Positions 32,112 through 43,421 are shown, numbered from the stretch's first letter. The stretch: 64,000 nucleotides of DNA from Dictyobacter kobayashii (GCF_003967555.1 NZ_BIFS01000002.1:2108001-2172000), one strand, 5' to 3'. A program made the numbers and translations. Notes: a model not told the origin generated them from the sequence alone.

Positions 32112-32669
32112 GTGGATATCTTTATGCGGCCATCAGACGATGTCGCGGATCAAGATACAGTTTATTTACCTGTGGCCGTTCAACGCAGTCAACTTGAACC
32201 TGATACACAGGTAGATGTCACCGCCGTGTTGTTTATACCTTCAAGAAATACTCCACGAGAGATTTGTGCCGTTCCGGCTGTTCCATTGCCATCAGTTCAT
32301 AGCGAGTCACCTCCAGACGCTGCGGGTACTTTCCAGGTGCTTTGCCAGCAGGATGCTATAATGGATATAGCAAGCACTAATGCTTACCTGTATTCAATGC
32401 AGACCTTACGGCCAACAACAAATCTGTTGGATTCACTCATTACTATCGAGCACCTCTGCAAGCTTTTTTTGCTGCAAAGAGGTTCGCTCCCACTGGAAAT
32501 TTCTTTGCATTGGCTATTATGTCTGGAGTTGATGGCATATGGTCATAGCAGCTTCTGTTACGCATTGACGAGCGATTTAACTGTGCAATCTGCCAATAAA
32601 ATAGTCCGTATTCCATTTGTTACCAGCCACGCTGGTAGTGAAAATATGATTGTGGTAAGGGGTAAGTAG
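32112..32669 (+). CDS. Hypothetical protein, first of a three-gene set
   Basis: 185 residues starting at a GTG with GGAGG five bases upstream. The N-terminal half is Pro/Ser/Asp-rich and probably disordered; the C-terminal half is helical (LLDSLITIEHLCKLFLLQRGSLPLEISLHWLLCLELMAYG) and ends in a beta-like stretch. I recognise no family. It is followed after two bases by a short membrane protein and then a Cys-rich protein, suggesting one transcript. Confidence 0.55.
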   Translation: MDIFMRPSDDVADQDTVYLPVAVQRSQLEPDTQVDVTAVLFIPSRNTPREICAVPAVPLPSVHSESPPDAAGTFQVLCQQDAIMDIASTNAYLYSMQTLRPTTNLLDSLITIEHLCKLFLLQRGSLPLEISLHWLLCLELMAYGHSSFCYALTSDLTVQSANKIVRIPFVTSHAGSENMIVVRGK

Positions 32670-32671
32670 GG

Positions 32672-32881
32672 GTGGAACTGATATTTATGAGCGCGCTGGA
32701 AAATCCTGGGGGGCTACTATGGGAAGCAGGGGCCTGCCTGCTCGGAATTTTTTGTAGCCTGGTTGGATACTATGGGATCATTAAATGGATACGCTATCGG
32801 AAAGCGTCGCGTTATTATCGCGGCCTCTGCGAGTCGCTGCTCCATTTTCAACATGTCTCATCAAGTGAGCAGCAAGCATGA
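32672..32881 (+). CDS. Short single-pass membrane protein
   Basis: 69 residues from a GTG. One transmembrane helix (LLWEAGACLLGIFCSLVGYYGIIKWI) is followed by a basic segment (RYRKASRYYRG), so the C-terminus is probably cytosolic. Its stop overlaps the next start in ATGA. Unrecognised family; an alternative start is the Met at 32687. Confidence 0.5.
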   Translation: MELIFMSALENPGGLLWEAGACLLGIFCSLVGYYGIIKWIRYRKASRYYRGLCESLLHFQHVSSSEQQA

Positions 32882-33147
32882 AGCCGCTGGAATATCCATG
32901 CCGCTACTGTAAACGATTGACGGCCACTGAATGCCCGGAGTGCAATGTTACTTGTTGCCTGGCCTGTGGTACCAATCTATGTCCCATCTGTGTCAGAATC
33001 AAACTGGTATATATTGAGCGTGCACTGGCTGAGCGCGTGGTACCCTGGCAATACGTCGACGTTTTGATGTTGCCTCTCCGCCGCTCATTTTTGCTTCAAA
33101 CAGAGAGTGTACCTGCGGAGCGCTCCTATCAAGCGACGCATTGTTGA
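32878..33147 (+). CDS. Cys-rich small protein, putative zinc-binding
   Basis: 89 residues. The first 40 hold paired cysteines (CRYC, CPEC, CCLAC, CPIC) in the spacing of a B-box/zinc-ribbon-like fold binding two metals; the rest is helical with no further cysteine until the end. Overlap of its ATG with the previous stop (ATGA) shows translational coupling. Function is unknown. Confidence 0.55.
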   Translation: MKPLEYPCRYCKRLTATECPECNVTCCLACGTNLCPICVRIKLVYIERALAERVVPWQYVDVLMLPLRRSFLLQTESVPAERSYQATHC

Positions 33148-33171
33148 GCTTAATATTGCCACTTTTCAGGT

Positions 33172-34244
33172 TCAGGGCACAATAATATTGAGGGCTTCGT
33201 CTGCGACACGAGCATGAATCGGGGTCTGGCCTCGTATCTCTCCATCCAGAGTTACTTCCGCCCGTTTGCCACAGGAATAGATGGTAATATCCCGGGCCTG
33301 GACATGGTGAATGCCAGGGATGTTGGTACGTTCGGCGGCAAGCAGTTCTGGAAATTGCGTATACCAGTCTTCTTGCTCGGCTTTTTGAGCTGTACGCCGT
33401 CTAAAGAAATTCAGTATTTTATGTAGCAATTTTTCTAGTCGATTGTCTTCAATCACGATGATATCCAGCAGGCGATCATGTAAATTGACGCCCGGGACGG
33501 TAGCCTGTAATGCTCCCCAGAAGACTGGCGAATTGACAATAGTGACCTGTGCTACTTTCCGCCGCATCGTAATCGTTTTGTCGAGGATGCTGGGCTTTCC
33601 CACTGGTTGGCCTGCGGCATCATGTTTATAGATGGCCAGGCCCTCGAAGTGCAATTCAACTTCAAGGGGAGTATAACTCTGTAGTGCCTTAGCCACCGCG
33701 GCCGCGTAGGTCATATTTCCAAATTTTTTGCGCAGTTGTTTATCGGTCGCAAATTTAGCGAATTTTACATTCAGGCCAATGGTCAGGGCATGCGCGAAAT
33801 AGCTCTTCGAGCCAGGAGGGATGACCTGAGTATTGTGGTCAGAAATACTATGGGCTCTTGCTCGGCCCGTTGCGCCACGCCAATATCTATACTTATAATC
33901 TTGCCGCGCATGATTACTGCGGCCGCCTGCTTGATATCCATCGGGATGCCCACCGTGCGGGCCACATCGTTAGCGGTACCCAATGGTAAAATGCCCAGTG
34001 GCAAGCCGCTGGACACAATATGCGAGGTGACCCCACCCACCAGTCCATCGCCACCGGCGGCAATAACCAGTTGGATACCCTGTTCTTGCCAGTCTGGACC
34101 CTGGGGAGGCAGACCATCAATAGCGCTAATCGGAATGGTATTTACAATCTCCAGTCCGGCCTGGTGCAACCAGCTAAGGGCTTCAGTCAGTTTGCCCGAC
34201 CGGCCAGAACTGGGGCTGTGTATGACAATGGCTTTTTGTCGCAT
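33172..34244 (-). CDS. Diacylglycerol kinase-like lipid kinase, YegS/DgkB type (one single-base deletion)
   Basis: The N-terminal domain has the signature region VIAAGGDGLVGGVTSHIV and LPLGTANDVARTVGIP of DAGK catalytic domains. The C-terminal domain appears in another frame (TIGLNVKFAKFATDKQLRKKFGNMTYA...VTLDGEIRGQTPI). The switch lies near 33840; one added base gives 357 residues. ATG at 34244 follows AAAGGTG. Predicted role is ATP-dependent phosphorylation of diacylglycerol or a related lipid at the membrane. Confidence 0.88.
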
Positions 34245-34336
34245 TGGCACCTTTTCGCAAGCTCCTATCAATTCTTATTGTTCACTGTAACGCACTATAT
34301 CCCTATCTATCAAACGTCCAAACTCAAAATAAAGAA

Positions 34337-34369
34337 GGAGGTGATGCCTTCTAATCAGACATCACCTCC
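34337..34369 (-). terminator. Weak hairpin after phosphoketolase
   Basis: GGAGGTGATG and its complement form a 10-bp stem with a 13-base loop, followed on the minus strand by a T-rich stretch. Confidence 0.45.
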
Positions 34370-34420
34370 GATTGTTAAAAAGGGTTAGCAGATCGGAACG
34401 TCATTGTTCCAGCTAAACAC

Positions 34421-36800
34421 TTAATCGCTCCACACCCAGTCGCGCACCTCGGGCATATCCTGGAGGTTCTGCCGTACATAGGATTCATGTCTCACCAGGA
34501 TATCTTCGCACTCCGCGATCAACTCGGGTGCCAGGTTTTTGACACGCTGTGCTCGTTTGAGCGCCTCGATACATAGATGGTAGCGGCTCATGCCATTTCT
34601 AACCACCATATCGAATGGCGTGGTCGTGGTGCCTTCTTCCATGAAGCCACGCACATGGAAGCGGGATACATTACTGCGTCCATGGATGATTTCGTGGATG
34701 GCCCGCTGATAACCATGGAAGGCGAAGACAACGGGTTTATCGACCGTAAAGTGCTCTATAAAGGTAGCTTCGTCCAGTCCGTGAGGATGGAAGAAGGCCG
34801 GATAGAGAGACATCAAGTCGACCACATTCACGACGCGTACTTTGAGCTCTGGAATATGTTTGCGCAGCCACCAGGCGGCCGCCACGGTTTCCAGGGTTGG
34901 AATATCTCCGGCACAGCCCAGGACAACGTCTGGCTCAAGATTATCCTCGTTGCTGGCCCACTTCCAGGTAGACAGACCACGGCACAATGTTCAACCGCCT
35001 CGTCTATCGTCATATATTGCAATTGCGGCTGTTTGTCGATGACGATCAGGTTAACATGGTTTTTACTGCGGAAGCAGCGATCCGAGACCGCCAGCAAGCT
35101 ATTGGCATCGGGGGCAAGTAGATGCGTGCGATCGAGCCCTTTTTCGAGAGTACAGTATCAATCAGGCCAGGGCCTTGATGGCTGAAACCATTGTGGTCAT
35201 TGCGCCAGCAGGTCGAGGTCAACAGAATGTTCAGTGACGAGATGGGGGCGCGCCAGGGTAATTTAATGCCCTCTTGCATCCATTTCGCATGTTGCACGGT
35301 CATAGAGTCAGACACCATGGCGAATGCCTCATAGGTAGCAAAGAGACCATGCCGTCCAGTGAGCAAGTAGCCCTCCAACCAGCCCTGACAGAGATGCTCG
35401 CTCAAGACCTCCATCACGCGGCCGTCAGGAGAGATATGGTCATCTATATCAATGATTTTTCCGACTGAACAGCGATTCTCAACCTCAAAAACATTGCCCA
35501 GGCGGTTTGAGTTAGTCTCGTCAGGACAGAAGAGGCGGAAATTTTTCTGGTCGGCATTGCGTGTAAAGATGTCGCGCATATACTTGCCTAGCTGGCGCGT
35601 TGATTCTTGATGCTCTGTGCCTGGATGCTTGACATCGAGGGCATAGCCCTTAAACTCGGGCAGATCCAGTTCAACCAGGATCTTTCCACCGTTGGCATGC
35701 GGATTAGCGCCCATGCGGCGCTCCCCCTTAGGAGCCAGTTCAGCCAGTTCAGGTAGCAGATGGCCCTCTTCATCGAAGAGCTCCTCTGGCTTGTAGCTGC
35801 GCAGCCAATTCTCTAGAATCTTCAGGTGTTCGGGATTGTTCTGCACATCTGAAACAGGGACCTGGTGGGCGCGGAACGTCCCTTCAATCGGTATATTATC
35901 GACTACTTTAGGCCCGGTCCAACCTTTCGGGGTACGCAGGATGATCGCTGGCCATTTCGGGCGGCTTGAAAAGCCATTCTGGCGCGCATCTTCCTGACAG
36001 GCACGAATTTTCGCATAGCAGATATCGAGTGTCTCCGCGAAAAGCTGGTGGACAGTTTTGGGATCATCCCCTTCAACTACAAAGACCTCATAGCCATGGG
36101 CTGAGATCAGCTGGCTGACTTCTTCGTTCTCTTCGCGACCCAGCACCGTTGGACCAGAAATTTTATAACCATTGAGATGCAGGATGGGCAATACCGCGCC
36201 ATCACGGGCCGGATTAAGAAATTTGACACTCTTCCAGGCACCTTCTAAAGGCCCGGTCTCAGCTTCACCGTCACCCACCACCGCAATGGCCAGCAGATCT
36301 GGATTATCAAAAACGGCACCGAATGCATGTGAGAGCACGTAGCCTAGCTCACCACCTTCGTGGATAGATCCAGGTGTGGGGACACTTACATGACTTGGTA
36401 CGCCACCAGGGGATGAGAATTGACGGAAAAGACGCCGCATACCTTCGCTGTCCGCCGATATTTTTGGATAAACTTCAGAGTAGGTTCCTTCCAGGTAAAC
36501 ATTTGCAATTAGTGCAGGTCCACCATGACCTGGACCCGCCAGATAGATAGCATTGACATCTTTGTCTTTGATCAAGCGGTTTGCATGTACATATATAAGA
36601 TTAAGACCTGGTGAGGTGCCCCAGTGACCCAGTAAACGAGGCTTAATATGCTCTGGACGCAATGGCTCACGCAGCAACGGATTTTCTTGTAGGTAGATCT
36701 GACCGATAGTCAGGTAGTTGCTTGCATTCCAATACCGATGCATTCTGTCAAGTAGATCTGGCTCAAGATATGTCTTGACGCTCTCCACCTGGTTTGCCAT
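34421..36800 (-). CDS. xfp: Xylulose-5-phosphate/fructose-6-phosphate phosphoketolase (two single-base deletions)
   Basis: Thiamine-diphosphate enzyme that splits xylulose 5-P or fructose 6-P with phosphate to acetyl-P plus a triose or tetrose phosphate. Family signatures are clear: WNASNYLTIGQIYLQENPLL, LLGHWGTSPGLNLIY, GPGHGGPA, the ThDP-binding VVGDGEAETGPLEGAWKS and FNRLGNVFEV-like (NSNRLGNVFEVENR) region. The C-terminal part runs through a middle frame (NHVNLIVIDKQPQLQYMTIDEA) and ends in RDWVWSD. Two added bases give 793 residues, the family length. GGAGGG precedes the ATG. No sugar-phosphate genes are adjacent. Confidence 0.95.
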
Positions 36801-37165
36801 GGTATTCCCTCCATATGAAAATAATTGGTTTATTTCCTAATTGCGCTTAATTTTCTTTTTTTCTTATGAGTCTAAGATACTCCTTTCAGATCACATATAT
36901 ATCACTGCCAGACACGAATGTATCACATTGATCTCACAGGCAAGATGGGCCAGGAAATAAACTCAAGTAAGACTTTGCATGTGTTCTCTTTGTACTAATC
37001 TGATTGTACAATATTTTTTGCGTAATTTTCCATTTGAAAAACTATACATATTTATGGCCTATAATGGCGTATATTTATTGTTAAGAGAATATTAAATGCA
37101 CTGGTGTTTTGTTCCCACTTGAGTTGAATCCTTGCTGTGAGCCTGGTCCGGGTGGCTCATAGCGG
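36801..37165. other. Intergenic, AT-rich
   Basis: Promoter region of the phosphoketolase gene on the minus strand. No ORF is supported; it runs into the family B element at 37166. Confidence 0.45.
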
Positions 37166-37418
37166 CAGGGCTTTTTCATGTTCATCCAGAGATCACCGGC
37201 AAGCGATCCGATGTCCATGCTTTCCGGTGTAGAGTGTATGTGGTGTGCGGCCGCGGCCTCCTTCCTCCTGCAAACATGGAGAGTACGAGCAAGCGATACA
37301 AGGCCCATGCTTTCCGGTGTGGAGTGTATGTGGTGGGCGGCCGCAGCCGCCCACCACATACACTCCACACCCCCAACCCGGCGCCGTAGGCGCCAAAGAG
37401 GAAAAGTAAAAAGCCCTG
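37166..37418 (-). mobile_element. Family B MITE copy 4 with internal duplication
   Basis: 253 bp, the longest copy. Left end exact (37166-37182), right end worn. It is flanked by CATAGCGG (37158-37165) and CATAGCAG (37419-37426). Segments 37201-37258 and 37291-37348 are diverged direct copies of the same part, offset by 90 bp. A perfect 26-bp stem covers 37316-37341 with 37346-37371. Confidence 0.82.
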
Positions 37419-37662
37419 CATAGCAGATGGATAGATTGACTATATTTATGCATAATAATAGATTTTTGCCAGACTTTTGCTGTATAAAGAGATGAGTATA
37501 TAGTGCAGTTATCTGGACCCAGAATTTTTTGAGATAATCTTGCATAATACTTGAGATATTCATGCTATTCTCACTTGAGCAAGGTAAGATTGCTTCCCTG
37601 GCATCATTCTGCAAGAATTTTACTGACCCGGATATGCAAAAAATCTAACTGAGGACATATAT

Positions 37663-39773
37663 ATGCAGGCAAATGACATTACGATTGCCAATAATGAGGT
37701 GACACAGCCACTGGCCGCTGTTCATAGATATCCACCAGATGTTCCTTCCTGGTGGCAGCGTGTGCTGCTTGGCTTGATCGGGTTGCTGGCCGCGTTCTTG
37801 AATTTCTATCATTTAAATTGGATTGGCTATGGCAATTATTATTACGCTGCTGGCGTTAAGAGTATGCTATTGAACTGGCATAATTTCTTTTTTGTCTCTT
37901 TTGATCCTGGTGGTTTTGTAACTATTGATAAGCCTCCGCTCGGCTTCTGGCTGCAGGCCTTGAGTGCCTGGATCTTTGGCTTTTCTGGTGTCAGTCTGCT
38001 GTTGCCGGAGGCGCTGGCCGGTGTTATCTGTGTGTTTGTACTCCATCATCTGGTGGCGCGCATCTTTGGTCAGTGGGCTGGTCTGCTGGCGGCTCTGGCC
38101 CTGGCCCTGACTCCGCTCAGCGTTGTGACAAGTCGTAATAATACCATCGATATGCTGCTTGTCTGCTGTACATTGTTTGCGGCCTGGGCCCTGATGAAGG
38201 CTACCGAGACAGGCCATCTGCGCTGGTTGCTTGCCTGTGCCGTACTGGTTGGGCTCGGTTTCAATATTAAAATGTTGGAAGCGTACCTGGTGTTGCCTGC
38301 CTTTGCTTTAACCTATGCTTTGGGAGCGCCACGACGCTGGTGGATACGCCTGCTCCATCTATTGCTGGCGGCCGTGCTCCTTCTGATCGTCTCTTTTTCC
38401 TGGATCATGGTCGTTGACACTACCCCGGCCTCTCAACGTCCATATGTGGGTTCTACTAGCGATAACTCAGAATTAAGCCTGTCTCTGGGTTGGAATGGTG
38501 TGGCTCGCCTTCTGGGACATATACCAACCAGTAATCCCAAGCCCGCCGCGATTGTCGAAAAAATAATTACAGAGACGCCCGCACAGATAGCGGAGGCCCG
38601 GCAAGCAGAGGCCAATGCGCTGGCGGCCAGTGAAACCGGAGGACCTGATCCGTTGCGCCTTTTTAATCGCCAGTTGAGTGTACAGGTTGGCTGGTTCTTG
38701 CCGCTGGCCCTCCTGGCTATGGTGGCTATCGTCTGGCAGGCGCGGCCGCAATTCCCCTGGAGCGTAGGCAGCAGTCACTGATACTCTGGGGTGTCTGGTT
38801 ACTAACAATGTATGCTTTCTTCAGTGTGGCAGCCTTTTTTCACGTCTATTACATGGTCATGCTCGCGCCGGCTATCTGCGCCCTGGCTGGCATCGGTATT
38901 GTATTGATGTGGCGGGACTACGTGCGACCGGGGTGGCGTGGCTGGCTTCTTCCCTGTGCCCTGATGTTGACCTCAGCCCTCCAGGGTTTCTTCGTGCACT
39001 ATTATAGAGGCTGGAATGCCTGGTTAGTACCAACAATTATCGGGATCTGCTTTGCTGTGGCCCTGTTGCTGGCCGCGGCCCGTTTATTCATATTCAGGCG
39101 GCCCACCCCTGGCATGCAGCAGGACATACCACGCAGCGGCCGACCGGCCCCCGGCAATCGTTTTTTTATTCTCTTGCCAGTGATGATTATTGGTACCCTG
39201 GCCCTCTTGATCGCGCCAACCTTCTGGAGTGGTTACTCGGTCTTTGTGAAACAAGGCTTCCAGGGATCAGCAGGTCCAAGTGTGCATATCAGTACGACCG
39301 GCGAATTGACGATTGTGACTCCAGCCCAATTACAAGGCCCTCCATCGCCGATAAATACTGCTTACACGCGCTTAATTAACTATCTCCAAAGCCATCGTCA
39401 GAATGCGCGCTTCCTGGTGAGCACACAATTCGCCGGGCCGGCTGAACCGTTGATTCTGGCTACCGATCAGCCCGTGATGGATATTGGTGGGTTTGGTGGA
39501 GGCGATACAATTTTGACCAGAACACAGTTGATCGACCTGGTTAACCAGGGCACGATCCACTACTTTTTGTTTAATAATATCCATCGCGTCACGCATAAAG
39601 TGGGCAAACGTAAAATCACAACGATCAGCGTTCTGGCTGCCGGAGGCAATGCTGATGATATCAGGTGGGTTGCTACCCATTGCTCGCTCGTCTCTAGCAA
39701 ATTATGGATGCCGCCGGGCGCGCACAACCCCTTGAGTTCTTTTGGACTTTATAATTGCGCTAAGCATACTTAG
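37663..39773 (+). CDS. GT39/ArnT-like membrane glycosyltransferase (one single-base deletion)
   Basis: Polytopic protein with the family motifs NYYYAAGVKSML, DKPPLGFWLQALSAWIFGFSGVSLLLPEALAG and DNTIDM-like RNNTIDMLLV, then at least ten helices. The frame breaks near 38745-38780; one added base fuses the C-terminal part (FFHVYYMVMLAPAICALAGIG and a soluble end with AGNADDIRWVATHC-like GGNADDIRWVATHC) into 703 residues. Members move sugars from polyprenyl-phosphate donors to cell-surface acceptors. Start ATG follows GAGGAC. Confidence 0.88.
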
Positions 39774-39780
39774 AGCTTAT

Positions 39781-39924
39781 CTCACTCCCATCCTCAGAAG
39801 AAGCGTGTCGCTCTTGTGCGGACGTGCGCTGACGCGCCCGAATCTTTTTTGCGCCAAAGAGAAAATACTTAAAAAGATAACTAATACACCTGCTTCTTTG
39901 GTAAGAGGCAGGTGTATTAGTTAT
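39781..39924. repeat. Family A repeat copy 5: tail plus 22-bp hairpin
   Basis: 39781-39841 matches 15708-15764 (CTCCCATC box, GCGTGTCGCTCTTGTGCGG, GC tail). A hairpin unrelated in sequence follows at 39877-39898 with 39903-39924. It lies between convergent genes. Confidence 0.75.
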
Positions 39925-39940
39925 GCTGGCAACTGGAAAT

Positions 39941-40953
39941 TTATCCCCAGCGCTGGCGCAGGCGTGGCAGAATCTCTTTCGCGTAGAGTTTTATGAAACG
40001 GGACTGGTCGTCACCTGGATAGTGGAAGATCAGGTGTGTAAAGCCCAGTTCGATGTATGGGCGAATCTGCTCAATGTGTTCCTCAGGATCGGAAGAGACA
40101 AGCCAGCGGCGATGAGCCTGGTCGGCAACGCCCTCGGCGCGGCGCTCCATTTCGCGTGCGTCGTGGATCTGGACCTTATCTTCGGCAGGCAGGGCCAGGG
40201 CGGACCAGATGCGAGTGTCGGCCAGAGCATGATCGCGATTGGTGTCAAAGGCTACCTTTACTTCGATAGTGCGCTCGATATCATCGGGATTTTTGTTGGC
40301 CGCTTTGGCTCCCTCCTCGACGGCTGGCAAGAGCTTATCACGATACAGCTCTTCACCTTTGCCGGATGTGCAGATGAAGCCATCACCGGCACGACCAGCG
40401 AATTTTGCAGCGACCGGGCCGCCGGCACCGATATAGATAGGAACGGGCTGCTTTGGCTTATCATAAATGGTGGCATTCTGGGTTTTATAGTATTGGCCCT
40501 CGAAATTAACCAGATCTTCTGTCCAGAGCTGTTTGATCAGCGCCACCGCTTCGCGTAAACGTGCCAGGCGCTCTTTTGCCTCTGGCCATTCAGCACCAGT
40601 GACGGCGACTTCATTCAAGGATTCGCCTGAACCAACACCCAGGATGACGCGGCCAGGATTGAGGACCGCGAGGGTGCCAAAGGCCTGGGCGATAACGGCG
40701 GGTTCATAGCGGAAGGTTGGGGTGAGTACACTTGTGCCCAGCTCAACGTGTGTGGTGCGCTCGCCCACGGCACCCAGCCAGACAAGGGCCTGAGGGGCAT
40801 GGCCATTGGTATGCCGCCAGGGCTGAAAATGGTCACTGACCCATACGCTATCAAAGCCATTTTGCTCAGCTTCAACAGAGAAGTCGATGAGCTGGCGTGG
40901 ACCAAATTGCTCGGCCGACGCTTTATATCCAAGTTTTAAGGATGCTTTCCCAT
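39941..40953 (-). CDS. F420-dependent glucose-6-phosphate dehydrogenase-like LLM oxidoreductase (one single-base deletion)
   Basis: Luciferase-like fold. The N-terminal LKLGYKASAEQF...DSVWVSDHFQPWRHTNGHAPQALVWL and the downstream GERTTHVELGTSVLTPTFRYEPAVIAQAFGTL are close to FGD enzymes, which oxidise glucose 6-P with coenzyme F420. The first few codons lie in another frame: the ATG at 40953 starts MGKHP and one added base near 40940 joins it to LKLGYKAS, giving 337 residues, the FGD length. Other F420 LLM enzymes share much of this, so the substrate is probable, not certain. Confidence 0.85.
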
Positions 40954-41282
40954 GCTATAAATTCCTCTCTATTTTCTGGGTTTTATGAGGGAGTCTTGTT
41001 CTCGCAATAGTGCTTCCTCTTGGGCTACGAAGCAATAGTTGTATAGCGTTTCAATAATCCTTGTTCTTGAAGCATATCACCTGGGAAAAATTGTCTCAAA
41101 TAGAATTGTCCCAGCAAATGTGAAGCCCCGGGTGATGTATTTTATTGTTTACTATTACTTGCTGGTCATGTTATGCTAAAACTACAAATTATCGAGATTT
41201 ATTCCCATTGAGCTGTAGCTGACGGTTATTTGTAATGTCAATCATCGTCTGAGCAGAGATTATTGTACAGGGTGTATCTGAC
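40954..41282. other. Intergenic, divergent promoters likely
   Basis: About 330 bases between divergent genes. No ORF, repeat or strong hairpin seen. Confidence 0.4.
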
Positions 41283-42605
41283 ATGCTAGAACTCCATCCG
41301 GAATTAAAGCGCATAACTATTGCAGAGTTACGCGCTTATTTTTTGTTGCCTGCACCAGATCTGGAGCCTGGCGATCTACTGACGCGCTCATTTTTTTACG
41401 ATACCGTGGCCTTTAAGCTGGTTCGCCGTGGTGAGATCCACTTCTTACTGGATGTATTGCCTTCGGCCAGTGCTCCGCAAATATATGCCATTCTGAGCGC
41501 CCTGGATTTCAGATGGGAAGAGGAGCCAGGTGATCAGGCCACCCTTTTTTCGTTATTGGATGATGCTCGCCCACACGTTGTTGCTCGTGCTATCGGGAAA
41601 CTGCGGCATGTCAAAAATTGGAATAACGCTCTTTGGGCGCGCATTGAACCTCTCCTCTCGCAACCACATATCTCGCCCTGGGTAAAGACTGCGGTGCTGC
41701 GCTTTATTAATAATGTCTATGGACCATTTACACGTGAAGAGAGCCTACCTTATTTATTAACTGCCCTGCGGGACCCGGATGCCATCGTACGTTTACATAC
41801 TCTTTATGAGCTTGAATGGACCTTTTTTTCAAATGAGCAGTTGTATGAGACTGTACAGGCCGCTATCTCTGCCCTGCTGGATGATGCTGAGCCGGAAGTG
41901 CGTATCGTAGCGCGGGCTGTGCTACTGAATCTACAGCAGCGCCTGGGCAAGGAGGCAAAGAGAGATTATGCCTGGGATGCCGACCTGCGCACACTTGAGG
42001 TGGCGGCCTTAATCGATCTCTTTTCTGAGCCAGAGCCACTATATAGTCTCTATGAATATGACGATCATCCTTATTCTATCTATTATAATAGTATTGCGAG
42101 TGTATTAAGTGAGAAGGGTGAAGCAGCTATCCTCTATTTGAAGTCACTCATGCCGATCACTGATATGCGACGGTTGGGTTCGATTCTCGTGGCCTTGAGC
42201 GGCAACGGCCTGACCTTAACTGATTTACTGGCCTATACCACTGATGAACGCCCCATAGTGCAGGCCGCCACTTTGCTGGGAATACGGCGGCTGAAGGCGA
42301 CTCTACCATTGCCAGATATCCAGGCTTATGCCGATCATCCCTCACCGTTAGTACGCAGCGTCGCGTTAAACCTGGCCAGTCACTCGTATCCTCTCCATGC
42401 CACTACCCTGGCTCGCAAGGGTCTGCGAGATCCTCATTGTTTTGTGCGGCAACAGGCTGCCAGTGTTCTGGGACACCTGAGTGTACAGGAGGCTACCCAT
42501 GGTTTGCGTGCATTACTTCATGACGATCCAAACGGCTCGGTACGCCTGAGCGCCCGTTTTAATATGGGGGTCATAGAGCATATGCACCTATCTGGACCAG
42601 TATAA
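41283..42605 (+). CDS. HEAT-repeat protein
   Basis: 440 residues, intact. Repeated two-helix units with the D-x-x-x-x-VR pattern are visible, for example ALRDPDAIVRLHTLYEL, LLDDAEPEVRIVARAVLLNL, YADHPSPLVRSVALNLA, GLRDPHCFVRQQAASVLGHL and LLHDDPNGSVRLSARFNMG, spread through the whole protein. No catalytic domain or membrane segment. Such proteins are scaffolds for protein contacts; the partner is unknown. Confidence 0.8.
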   Translation: MLELHPELKRITIAELRAYFLLPAPDLEPGDLLTRSFFYDTVAFKLVRRGEIHFLLDVLPSASAPQIYAILSALDFRWEEEPGDQATLFSLLDDARPHVVARAIGKLRHVKNWNNALWARIEPLLSQPHISPWVKTAVLRFINNVYGPFTREESLPYLLTALRDPDAIVRLHTLYELEWTFFSNEQLYETVQAAISALLDDAEPEVRIVARAVLLNLQQRLGKEAKRDYAWDADLRTLEVAALIDLFSEPEPLYSLYEYDDHPYSIYYNSIASVLSEKGEAAILYLKSLMPITDMRRLGSILVALSGNGLTLTDLLAYTTDERPIVQAATLLGIRRLKATLPLPDIQAYADHPSPLVRSVALNLASHSYPLHATTLARKGLRDPHCFVRQQAASVLGHLSVQEATHGLRALLHDDPNGSVRLSARFNMGVIEHMHLSGPV

Positions 42606-42650
42606 TATGCCCCCTGCATTAATAGAGCTACATATTTACGCGCAAGCATA

Positions 42651-43187
42651 TTATGTGGGTTCAAGTGGATTGATTATATCTGAAGCGTTTGTTGGCTGCG
42701 CACTATCATTATAGGTTTCGTTGTCCGCTGTCTTTACGTCTGGTTCAGTGCACAATGATGTTAGGAAGCCGAGGCAGAGTGTCGCGGTACTCACATGCAT
42801 CAACATCAATGCAATGACCGCTAGCGGCGTCGTGGCCGGAAATGGTGACATATAGAAGAGCACCAGATCTGGTATCAAAGAGAGCAGCAACACAATCAAG
42901 GTGATTTTGCTGAAGGTCGCGAGAGGGTGGGTTGCGAATCTGACCAGTATACTGAATACAAGCACAGCCCCCAGTACTCCTACCAGGGTCCAGAAGGCAA
43001 TCGGGATGAGGTTAAGTGGAATGAAGGCCCCTGAAATCGGGAAGAGGGCATAGCTGATGGTCCCGATCAATATGTTGCTAATCAGTGCCACCACCAGGGT
43101 CAGTAAGCCTACTGCAGGTACGCGCCGCAAGGCAATGTGCTCCTCAATATTAAGATTTGTAGTTGCAGGTAGTGGGTTTGATGACAT
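42651..43187 (-). CDS. Four-helix membrane protein, DUF6069-like
   Basis: 178 residues with four predicted helices: AVGLLTLVVALISNILIG, FWTLVGVLGAVLVFSILV, ITLIVLLLSLIPDLVLFY and LAVIALMLMHVSTATLCLGFL, ending in a hydrophilic tail. The spacing and the third-helix Pro-Asp resemble the DUF6069 family. GAGGAG precedes the ATG. No function is known. It is convergent with the HEAT gene. Confidence 0.75.
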   Translation of the reverse strand: MSSNPLPATTNLNIEEHIALRRVPAVGLLTLVVALISNILIGTISYALFPISGAFIPLNLIPIAFWTLVGVLGAVLVFSILVRFATHPLATFSKITLIVLLLSLIPDLVLFYMSPFPATTPLAVIALMLMHVSTATLCLGFLTSLCTEPDVKTADNETYNDSAQPTNASDIINPLEPT

Positions 43188-43421
43188 TGTATAAGCTCCT
43201 CTTTAAAAAAAAGCAGCTTCTTTGCTGTGTATTGATATCCAATGTATACCGCTATGATGAATATCAGTGTAACACCGGGTCATCGTCTAATATTGCTGCT
43301 CACTGTTATCTACAAAAAGCAAAAAGTAAGCTGAAATTTAGAATGATTTTTATACTGTAATGAGAGTAGTACAGGGTATTTCGAGCATATTTTTAGTCAC
43401 AAAGAAAGAAGAACTTATAAC

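Noticed and set aside
34577..35185. 202-residue plus-strand ORF
   Set aside because: It lies antisense to the C-terminal part of phosphoketolase, whose motifs are unmistakable.
37081..37614. 177-residue minus-strand ORF over MITE copy 4
   Set aside because: Most of it is the repeat, and the rest has no coding features or binding site.
39923..40558. 211-residue plus-strand ORF
   Set aside because: It is the shadow of the F420-dependent enzyme on the opposite strand.
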